A stretch of DNA of 13,151 bases, taken from the NCBI GenBank assembly GCA_964392345.1, contig CAYMPQ010000048.1:1-13151 (forward strand), read 5' to 3'. The stretch comes from JAUVXY01 sp964392345 (GTDB lineage Bacteria; Actinomycetota; Humimicrobiia; Humimicrobiales; Humimicrobiaceae). This document shows positions 7,064-13,151 of the stretch, in pieces. Position 1 is the stretch's first letter. Each line of letters begins with the position of its first letter. Under the pieces are notes generated by a model. The model was given only the letters and a program-made list of their open reading frames with translations, made no database searches and was not told where the DNA came from. The position numbers and the translations under genes were made by a program.

Positions 7064-7936
7064 ATGATTTTAGTTATTGTAATACTTACTTCAATCGGGC
7101 TGGCATGCGCGATGCTAATTTTTATAATGAACAAAGTTCTTCCTGCTGAACCTGAAGCTCTAAAGAAAACCGAAAAAATTGCAGAGTATCTTCCCGGTGT
7201 AAACTGTGGCGCATGCGGACTTCCGGGATGTTTTGCTTATGCTCAGGCATTGGCTAAAGATAAGGATTTAATTACTACAAATCCATGCATGGCTGTTTTG
7301 CAGGATGAAAAAATGCTTGGCGATCTTGAAAGGATGCTTGATATTAAAATAGATTCTTCATCAATGAATAAAAAAGCAGTTGTCTGCTGCACGGGAGATC
7401 CTGAAACTATAGGTAATTATTCTGGAATTGAAACTTGCAAGAGCGCAAGTAAACTTACAAGCGGGTTTAAGAGATGCCCTTATGGGTGCCTTGGCTTTGG
7501 CGACTGTGTAAAAGTTTGCCCTCAGGATGCAATACAAATTTATGCTGCCAGCGGCAGAAACATAGCAGTTGTGGATCCTAAAAAATGTACAGGATGTGGG
7601 TTATGCGTAAAGGAATGCCCCAACAACCTTATTAAGCTGGTGCCTGCAGATACAAAAATTGTTTTCTTGTGCAGCTATGATTCCATCAAGGATATACCCG
7701 GCAGAGAAAAATGTTTTAGAGGGTGCCTGCACTGCAGAAAATGTTACAAGGCTTGCGAGCATGATGCCATTATCTGGAACAAGGAGAAGGGTATTCCTGA
7801 ATTTGATTCTTCCAAGTGCACTTTATGCGGCGCCTGTATAGAAGTTTGCCCGCATGACAAGCTTATTGAACTTTCTAAAGTTACTCCGGAAGATAAAAAA
7901 GAGTATAAAGAAAAAGAAAAAGTAGGCAGCAAATAA
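7064..7936 (+). CDS. rnfB: Rnf complex subunit RnfB (multi-cluster ferredoxin-like subunit)
   Basis: RnfB takes electrons from reduced ferredoxin and passes them into the complex. It has an N-terminal membrane helix (residues 1-22), then a 4Fe-4S domain CGACGLPGC with Cys48/51/56/75, and four further ferredoxin-type motifs: Cys138/142/148/152, Cys175/178/181/185, Cys217 or 221/224/227/231 and Cys252/255/258/262. At 290 residues it is the long form known from clostridia and acetogens, not the short (about 190-residue) proteobacterial form. AGGAGAG at 7048-7054 is nine bases before the ATG. It is the last gene of the rnf run. The C-terminal tail is lysine- and glutamate-rich. No hairpin terminator follows. 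Confidence 0.97.
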   Translation: MILVIVILTSIGLACAMLIFIMNKVLPAEPEALKKTEKIAEYLPGVNCGACGLPGCFAYAQALAKDKDLITTNPCMAVLQDEKMLGDLERMLDIKIDSSSMNKKAVVCCTGDPETIGNYSGIETCKSASKLTSGFKRCPYGCLGFGDCVKVCPQDAIQIYAASGRNIAVVDPKKCTGCGLCVKECPNNLIKLVPADTKIVFLCSYDSIKDIPGREKCFRGCLHCRKCYKACEHDAIIWNKEKGIPEFDSSKCTLCGACIEVCPHDKLIELSKVTPEDKKEYKEKEKVGSK

Positions 7937-8047
7937 ACTTTCAGCTGGGAAATCCATCATTTAGCAGATTATCTTGAATTTCAAATCAAAACAACTATAA
8001 AAAACTGCGCATTTTTAAATTTTGGACAACGGAAGTACTTCATTGAC

Positions 8048-8076
8048 TTGACAGGACATTTCTATTTATGTACAAT
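8048..8076 (+). promoter_or_regulatory. Sigma-70 promoter of the Rrf2 regulator
   Basis: A perfect -35 TTGACA (8048-8053) and a -10 TACAAT (8071-8076, one mismatch to TATAAT) are separated by exactly 17 bases. Transcription should begin near 8083, giving a leader of about 165 bases before the regulator. This is the best promoter in the window, and it is followed immediately by the operator palindrome, as expected for an autoregulated repressor. Confidence 0.8.
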
Positions 8077-8077
8077 A

Positions 8078-8103
8078 CCTACTAATCTGATAAGATTAAT
8101 AGG
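8078..8103. promoter_or_regulatory. Operator-like palindrome, probable Rrf2 binding site
   Basis: CCTACTAATCT (8078-8088) and AGATTAATAGG (8093-8103) are inverted copies with one mismatch, separated by GATA. The site begins one base after the -10 hexamer and covers the expected transcription start, so a bound protein would block RNA polymerase. Rrf2-family sites such as those of IscR and CymR are AT-rich inverted repeats of about this size. The regulator encoded 145 bases downstream is the obvious candidate to bind it. The palindrome is seen; the binding partner is inferred. Confidence 0.7.
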
Positions 8104-8139
8104 AAAAGATGATAGTTTAACAACAAATTTGAGACAGGA

Positions 8140-8232
8140 TTGATTAAAAGAGATTATTTTATTGAAGCAAAAGCTACAGAAATGTTAAAACAAATAGAGA
8201 CGATAAGTAAGCTGATAGGGAAAATGACTTAA
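8140..8232 (+). CDS. Possible 30-residue leader ORF (uncertain)
   Basis: A short frame starting at TTG 8140 encodes a charged, helix-prone peptide (LIKRDYFIEAKATEMLKQIE and ten more residues) and stops at 8230-8232, directly against the AGGAGAGG ribosome site of the Rrf2 gene. An internal ATG at 8182 would give 16 residues. The frame is open back to a TAG at 8113. No ribosome site is visible before the TTG, so it may be a gene remnant or untranslated leader. I recognise no family. Confidence 0.2.
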   Translation: MIKRDYFIEAKATEMLKQIETISKLIGKMT

Positions 8233-8247
8233 AGGAGAGGATAATTT

Positions 8248-8691
8248 ATGATGCGACTTTCTACCAGAGGGCGGTATGCTGCAAGATTGATGTTAGAACT
8301 TGCTCTTTGCTATGGCAGGGGTCCTACTCTGCTAAAAGATATTGCTAAAAGGCAGGAAATTTCTGAAGGATATTTAGAGCATCTTCTTCCACCGCTTAAA
8401 GTAGCCGGACTAATAAATTCAAGTCGTGGTGCGCATGGAGGATATACATTGGCCAGGGAACCTTCTAAAATAAATCTTAAAGAAGTGATCCAGGCTCTGG
8501 AAGGATCACTGTCTCTGGTGGGATGCGTTGAATCTCCTTCTGTTTGCCAGAAAACAGGTTTTTGTGTCACAAGAGATATCTGGAAGGAATTAGGAGAAAA
8601 GATATCGCAGACTTTAGGGTCAGTGACTCTGGAGGATATGGTTAAAAGACAAAAGGATAAGGAAAAAACCTCTCCAATATATAATATTTAA
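8248..8691 (+). CDS. Rrf2-family transcriptional regulator (IscR/CymR-like)
   Basis: This 147-residue DNA-binding protein has an N-terminal winged helix (LSTRGRYAARLMLELAL, then KDIAKRQEISEGYLEHLLPP, with the wing SRGAHGGYTLAR near 59-70). Three cysteines, Cys93, Cys100 and Cys106 (C-x6-C-x5-C), lie where IscR and related Rrf2 proteins bind a 2Fe-2S cluster. CymR, the cysteine-metabolism regulator of Bacillus, lacks this cluster. The protein could therefore sense Fe-S status, redox state or cysteine. AGGAGAGG (8233-8240) serves either ATG 8248 or ATG 8251; the second matches the usual family start better. Its own promoter carries a palindrome at the start site, suggesting autorepression. The sulfur genes begin 139 bases downstream in the same direction, so they are likely targets and may be co-transcribed. 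Confidence 0.9.
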   Translation: MMRLSTRGRYAARLMLELALCYGRGPTLLKDIAKRQEISEGYLEHLLPPLKVAGLINSSRGAHGGYTLAREPSKINLKEVIQALEGSLSLVGCVESPSVCQKTGFCVTRDIWKELGEKISQTLGSVTLEDMVKRQKDKEKTSPIYNI

Positions 8692-8725
8692 TAACTTTTT
8701 AATAATTTGGAAAAGTGGGGGAAGA

Positions 8726-8806
8726 ATGATAGAAAAATTCTCTAAAATTGGAGAAAGTCAAATCGCCAGTGCTATTGTAAAGGATTTTTGTGAAAAGAAA
8801 AATTAA
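8726..8806 (+). CDS. Possible 26-residue ORF between regulator and metY (uncertain)
   Basis: ATG at 8726 follows a GTGGGGGAAGA purine run that could serve as ribosome site. The frame encodes a charged peptide beginning MIEKFSKIGESQIASAIVKD, then FCEKKN and a stop at 8804-8806. It ends 24 bases before metY. It could be a small protein, a leader peptide or chance. I recognise no family, and a single cysteine near its end is not enough to propose a cysteine attenuator. Confidence 0.25.
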   Translation: MIEKFSKIGESQIASAIVKDFCEKKN

Positions 8807-8830
8807 AATATTATTAGGAGTAGGAATAAA

Positions 8831-10135
8831 ATGAGTAAGCAGAACAAGAAATTGAATTTTAACACGCAGGCATTGCATGCAGGCCAGAAACCTGACCCGA
8901 CAACATTATCAAGGGGGGTTCCGGTTTACCGTACCAGTTCGTATGTATTTAAAAGTACTGAACACGCGGCAAACCTATTTGCCTTAAAAGAACTGGGGAA
9001 TATTTATACCAGGCTTATGAACCCTACACACGATATTCTTGAACAAAGGGTGTCTGCCCTCGAGGGTGGGGCGGCTTCAGTCGCATTTGCTTCGGGAACA
9101 AATGCTATTTTTTCTGCTGTGATCAATATCGCAAAGAACGGAGACGAGATTGTGTCGGCCAATAATCTGTACGGCGGAACATACACAATGTTCGATGCAA
9201 TCCTGCCTAATTTCGGGATAACCACAAAATTTGTCAAACCGGATAATCCTCAGAATTTCGAGAAAGCAATTACCGATAAAACGCGGTTGCTCTACATAGA
9301 AACGATAGGGAATCCCGTGCTTGATGTAGTCGATATTGAGGAAATAGCTAAGATTGCGCATAAGCATAATCTGCCCCTTGTTGTTGATGCGACATTTACC
9401 ACTCCTTATCTGTTAAGAACAATTGAGTATGGGGCGGATATTGTGGTAAATTCGCTCACAAAATGGATAGGGGGCCATGGATCTGCAATAGGAGGCATAG
9501 TTACTGATTCCGGCAAATTTAATTGGCAGGATAAGAAGTTTTCTCTTTTTACAGAACCCGATCCAAACTACCACGGTCTAAAATGGGTATATGATTTGCC
9601 GGAGCCGTTAGTTCCGATTGCATTTGCGCTTCGTCTAAGGACTGTTCCTCTCAGGAATCTTGGAGGTTGTATCTCTCCCGATAATGCGTGGATTTTTATC
9701 CAAGGAATAGAAACCCTGTTTCTAAGGATGGCTCGGCATTCTGAAAATGCATTGAAAGTTGCGGAGTATTTGAAAAAGCATACCAAAGTGTCGTGGGTAA
9801 GGTATCCCGGTTTAAAAAACGATCCTTCATATGCCGTGGCAAGTAAGTATCTGAAGAAAGGATTTGGAGGAATGGTAGTCTTTGGGATTAATGGGGGACT
9901 TGAGGCAGGCAAAAAGTTCATCGAAGCCCTGCAATTATTCTCTCATCTTGCAAATGTCGGTGATGCAAAGTCGCTTGCGCTGCATCCAGCCAGCACCTCT
10001 CATTCTCAAATCCCTGCAGAAAAACAACTTGAAAGCGGACTTACTCCCGACCTTGTGCGATTATCCATAGGAATTGAAGATATAGAAGATATAATTTGGG
10101 ATATCGACCAGGCGTTAAGGAGTGCGGTAAAGTAG
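8831..10135 (+). CDS. metY: O-acetylhomoserine sulfhydrylase (PLP enzyme)
   Basis: This cytoplasmic enzyme makes homocysteine from O-acetylhomoserine and sulfide. The 434 residues match the usual length for MetY, which is longer than the roughly 380-400 residues of MetB/MetC relatives. It opens with FNTQALHAGQKPDPTT, has the family segment YTRLMNPTHDILEQRVSALEGG, and binds PLP through Lys211 in NSLTKWIGGHGSAIGG. SHLANVGDAKSLALHPASTSH near the C-terminus is characteristic of sulfhydrylases of this group. An AGGAG (8816-8820) ribosome site precedes the ATG. With metX in the same run, the window encodes the direct sulfhydrylation route to homocysteine. O-acetylserine could be a side substrate. 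Third codon positions look richer in G and C than in the rnf genes. Confidence 0.95.
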   Translation: MSKQNKKLNFNTQALHAGQKPDPTTLSRGVPVYRTSSYVFKSTEHAANLFALKELGNIYTRLMNPTHDILEQRVSALEGGAASVAFASGTNAIFSAVINIAKNGDEIVSANNLYGGTYTMFDAILPNFGITTKFVKPDNPQNFEKAITDKTRLLYIETIGNPVLDVVDIEEIAKIAHKHNLPLVVDATFTTPYLLRTIEYGADIVVNSLTKWIGGHGSAIGGIVTDSGKFNWQDKKFSLFTEPDPNYHGLKWVYDLPEPLVPIAFALRLRTVPLRNLGGCISPDNAWIFIQGIETLFLRMARHSENALKVAEYLKKHTKVSWVRYPGLKNDPSYAVASKYLKKGFGGMVVFGINGGLEAGKKFIEALQLFSHLANVGDAKSLALHPASTSHSQIPAEKQLESGLTPDLVRLSIGIEDIEDIIWDIDQALRSAVK

Positions 10136-10188
10136 GTAGAAAATAATTAGGTACTGTCAAAAATAAAATAAAAGAAAAGGAGGAAGTT

Positions 10189-11115
<927 letters not shown>

Positions 11116-11143
11116 TATATAGCAGAGGTAAATATTCACTCAA

Positions 11144-11206
11144 GTCATTGCGAGGAGCGTAGCGACGTGGCAATCCCTGAGATTGCTTCACTTCGCTCGC
11201 AATGAC
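11144..11206. repeat. Imperfect palindromic repeat (MITE/REP-like)
   Basis: The 63-base element starts GTCATTGCGAG and ends CTCGCAATGAC, exact inverted copies of 11 bases. The inner parts, GCAATC (11171-11176) and GATTGC (11181-11186), also pair around CCTG. Between them, GAGCGTAGCGACGTG is only partly matched by the other arm, so the hairpin has internal bulges. It is clearly GC-richer than its surroundings. Elements of the GTCATTGCGAGGAGCG type are dispersed in many bacterial genomes, especially uncultured lineages. In the transcript it would fold into a stable hairpin between cysK and metX, which could stabilise or attenuate the RNA. Confidence 0.85.
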
Positions 11207-11258
11207 ACGGCGTTTACTATGCATTTTACTAACAAAGATCTAACGGGATTAAGATAAT

Positions 11259-12386
11259 ATGAAGGACAAAAATAGCGTAGGGATTGTTCAAACCCGGAAC
11301 TTCAATTTTGCGGACCCCTCCGAAGAACTTGTACTTAGCTCGGGCAGGAGGTTCGGACCAATTACGCTGGCCTATGAAACATACGGTGAACTAAACAAGA
11401 ACAAAAGCAATGCAATCTTTGTGATGCATACCTTAACAGGTGACGCGCATGCCGCAGGTTTCCATAAAGACGATAAAAAGTCCGGCTGGTGGGACATTAT
11501 GATTGGACCGGACAAAGCATTTGATATAAAAAAATACTTTGTCGTATGTTCTAATGTAATTGGCGGCTGCAAAGGGAGCACAGGACCGGCTTCGATAAAT
11601 CCAAAGACAAATAAACCCTACGCGCTTAGTTTTCCCATTATTACGATTGCCGACATGGTTGAAGCGCAAAGGCATCTAATTGACCATCTGGGCATAGATA
11701 AACTTTTATGTGTTGTGGGCGGCTCAATGGGTGGAATGCAGGTGTTGCAGTGGGTTGCTTCATATCCTGAAAGGGTTGTTTCTGCCATTCCCATAGCAAC
11801 AGCCCTAAAACATTCACCACAGCAGATTGCTTTCGATGAGGTTGGAAGGCAGGCAGTTATGGCTGATACTGACTGGCGAGGTGGCAATTATTACAGCCAT
11901 GGACAACCTGTAAGAGGTCTTGCCGTTGCGCGTATGATAGGACATATCACTTATATGAGCGATCGGTCCATGGAAGAGAAGTTTTCCAGGCATCTTAAGG
12001 GCAAGAATTTTAACTTCCCTTTCACCGCGGATTTTGAAGTAGAAGGTTATCTTAGATACAGGGGCGATAATTTTGTCAAACGTTTTGACGCTAACTCGTA
12101 TCTTTATCTAACCAAGGCAATGGATTATTTTGACCTTTCGGATGGTAAATTATTTCCTAAAGGGAAAATTGACACAAGTTTTCTGGTGATAGCGTTTAAA
12201 TCCGACTGGCTCTATCCGGCATATCAGTCTCAGGAAATAGTAAGACAGATTAAATTGCGAGATGCGCAGGCTACTTATTGCGAGATAAAATCAACATACG
12301 GGCACGATGCGTTTTTAATTGAAATCGATAAACAGACGCACCTTATCAAATATTTTTTAAACAAAAAACTCAAGGAGATTCAATAG
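11259..12386 (+). CDS. metX: Homoserine O-acyltransferase (probably acetyltransferase)
   Basis: MetX activates homoserine by acylating its hydroxyl, the first committed step of methionine synthesis. It is an alpha/beta-hydrolase of 375 residues. The nucleophile elbow is GGSMGG with Ser156. The other triad residues are Asp316 in FKSDWLYP and His349 in YGHDAFL. The N-terminal SGRRFGPITLAYETYGELN and the HTLTGDAHAAG loop are family hallmarks. MetX enzymes usually use acetyl-CoA, but some use succinyl-CoA, which I cannot settle by eye; the neighbouring metY favours acetyl. The ribosome site before the ATG at 11259 is weak, and the start is placed by the family N-terminus. The 143-base gap to cysK holds the palindromic repeat. 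metW follows after three bases. Confidence 0.95.
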   Translation: MKDKNSVGIVQTRNFNFADPSEELVLSSGRRFGPITLAYETYGELNKNKSNAIFVMHTLTGDAHAAGFHKDDKKSGWWDIMIGPDKAFDIKKYFVVCSNVIGGCKGSTGPASINPKTNKPYALSFPIITIADMVEAQRHLIDHLGIDKLLCVVGGSMGGMQVLQWVASYPERVVSAIPIATALKHSPQQIAFDEVGRQAVMADTDWRGGNYYSHGQPVRGLAVARMIGHITYMSDRSMEEKFSRHLKGKNFNFPFTADFEVEGYLRYRGDNFVKRFDANSYLYLTKAMDYFDLSDGKLFPKGKIDTSFLVIAFKSDWLYPAYQSQEIVRQIKLRDAQATYCEIKSTYGHDAFLIEIDKQTHLIKYFLNKKLKEIQ

Positions 12387-12389
12387 CAT

Positions 12390-12998
12390 ATGAGCGCAAA
12401 TTTAGCAAAACGCGAGAGCGAAAAGATAGGACATCGTATTATATGCAATATCGTAAGCCCTGGTTCTCGAGTGCTTGATTTAGGGTGTGGAGACGGAGCG
12501 TTAATGGAATTTCTCGTCAACGAGAAAAAGGTTAAAGCGCAGGGAATAGAATTAGAAGAAGAGGCAATATATAAATGCGTCGAAAGGAGATTAAATGTAT
12601 TTCACGGAGACATAGATTCCGGCCTGCCCGAGTATAAAGATAAATCTTTTGATTATGTAATTCTTAACCAGAGTTTTCAGGAGGTCAAAAAACCTGAAGT
12701 TGTTCTGAAAGAATCTCTGAGGGTAGGCAGGAAAGTTATAATTAGCTTTCCTAACTTTGCCCATTACAGTGCGCGTTCACAGATATTCTTTAAAGGCAGG
12801 AGTCCTGTCACGACTTCCCTGCCTTATGAATGGTATAATACGCCAAATCTCCATTTTTTAAGCATTTCGGATTTTATCTCTTATTGCAATAAGAAAAACA
12901 TGAAAATAGAAAAGAGTATATATCTCGCCATTAGAAAACGTATTTATTTGTTCCCTAATGTATTTGCAAATATAGGGGTATTTCTGATTTCGAGATAA
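12390..12998 (+). CDS. metW: Methionine biosynthesis protein MetW (methyltransferase-like)
   Basis: MetW is a small class I methyltransferase-fold protein found next to metX in many bacteria and needed with it for full homoserine acylation in species that have been studied. Its own catalytic role is unclear. The 202 residues include the SAM-binding motif VLDLGCGDGALMEFL (from 28) and the MetW-specific stretches ILNQSFQEVKKPEVVLKE, FPNFAHYSARSQI and SLPYEWYNTPNLHFLSISDF. The ATG is three bases after the metX stop, with an AAGGAGA ribosome site inside the metX end, so the two are almost certainly translated together. The length is normal. Confidence 0.94.
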   Translation: MSANLAKRESEKIGHRIICNIVSPGSRVLDLGCGDGALMEFLVNEKKVKAQGIELEEEAIYKCVERRLNVFHGDIDSGLPEYKDKSFDYVILNQSFQEVKKPEVVLKESLRVGRKVIISFPNFAHYSARSQIFFKGRSPVTTSLPYEWYNTPNLHFLSISDFISYCNKKNMKIEKSIYLAIRKRIYLFPNVFANIGVFLISR

Positions 12999-13011
12999 AA
13001 GGAGGATATTT

Positions 13012-13151
13012 ATGCCATACATTAATCTTAAATTAGTTGGGAAATTAACTAAAGAACAAAAAGAAAAAATTGAAAGGGAATTTTCAGATATTCTTTTAAG
13101 AGCGGCCAAAAAGCCTAAAGACGCCACATATCTGGTAATTGATGAAGTTGA
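13012..13151 (+). CDS. Tautomerase family protein (4-oxalocrotonate tautomerase-like), 3' end outside window
   Basis: The frame is cut by the window edge after 46 codons. It starts with MPYINLKLVGKLTKEQKEKI and continues with an amphipathic helix and the strand TYLVIDEV, the 4-OT subunit fold. Removal of Met1 would expose Pro2 as the catalytic N-terminal proline. The arginines of 4-oxalocrotonate tautomerase (Arg11 and Arg39, counted from the proline) appear to be Leu and Tyr here, so that specific reaction is unlikely. Many such small tautomerases have no known substrate. An AAAGGAGG ribosome site (12998-13005) is seven bases upstream, and metW ends 13 bases before the start, so the gene is probably in the same operon. 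A full subunit is about 60-70 residues. Confidence 0.85.
   Translation, partial: MPYINLKLVGKLTKEQKEKIEREFSDILLRAAKKPKDATYLVIDEV

Larger units (their letters stand above)
7937..8247. other. Intergenic region between rnfB and the Rrf2 regulator
   Basis: This 311-base gap contains no substantial gene and no clear rho-independent terminator for the rnf operon. It holds a 10-bp perfect palindrome (8032-8041), a strong promoter (8048-8076), an operator-like 26-bp palindrome (8078-8103) and a possible tiny ORF (8140-8232) whose stop abuts the regulator's ribosome site. The first 90 bases show nothing I can interpret. Confidence 0.7.

Noticed and set aside
7659..7841. Plus-strand 60-codon frame inside rnfB
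   Set aside because: It overlaps the cysteine-motif region of rnfB in another frame. The rnfB reading is beyond doubt.
7937..8031. Rho-independent terminator after rnfB
   Set aside because: No GC-rich hairpin followed by a T-run is present; the short inverted matches are too weak.
8692..8830. SAM or T-box riboswitch or separate promoter before metY
   Set aside because: The gap has no recognisable riboswitch core, and the -35/-10-like pairs have wrong spacing (about 23 bases).

Overview
The window reads as part of an AT-rich chromosome from an anaerobic or facultatively anaerobic bacterium. All convincing genes lie on the plus strand. The taxon cannot be fixed from the sequence. An rnf cluster in the order C-D-G-E-A-B with a long, multi-cluster RnfB is usual in clostridia and other anaerobes. 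The metX-metW pair is better known from Gram-negative lineages. The palindromic repeat in the cysK-metX gap is of a kind I associate with uncultured Gram-negative anaerobe genomes. An uncultured anaerobe is my tentative guess.

Layout. (1) Positions 1-409 hold no gene. They contain a short direct/inverted repeat, a minus-strand fragment matching the 3' end of a tRNA (probably tRNA-Ser) and a short SRP-RNA-like fragment, then AT-rich promoter-like DNA. (2) Positions 410-7936 look like one operon: a Rossmann/SAF-domain oxidoreductase of the 'predicted homoserine dehydrogenase' type, an ApbE flavin transferase lipoprotein, then rnfC, D, G, E, A and B. ApbE attaches FMN to threonines of RnfD and RnfG. 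The finished complex moves electrons between ferredoxin and NAD+ while pumping Na+ or H+. (3) Positions 7937-8247 are intergenic and carry the best regulatory signal of the window: a near-consensus sigma-70 promoter followed at once by a 26-bp palindrome covering the expected transcription start. (4) Positions 8248-12998 hold a sulfur amino acid block: an Rrf2-family regulator with an IscR-like cysteine triad, O-acetylhomoserine sulfhydrylase, cysteine synthase, homoserine O-acyltransferase (MetX) and MetW. (5) From 13012 a tautomerase-family gene starts and runs off the window.

How the genes work together. MetX activates homoserine, MetY replaces the acyl group with sulfide to give homocysteine, and CysK uses sulfide and O-acetylserine to make cysteine. 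The Rrf2 protein probably represses its own promoter through the palindrome and may control the sulfur genes downstream. No serine acetyltransferase, methionine synthase or sulfate reduction gene is present here. I see no undescribed system of several genes. The most useful leads are the promoter/operator, the oxidoreductase tied to the Rnf operon, the RNA-gene remnants at the left end, two tiny ORFs flanking the regulator, and the mobile-type palindromic repeat.
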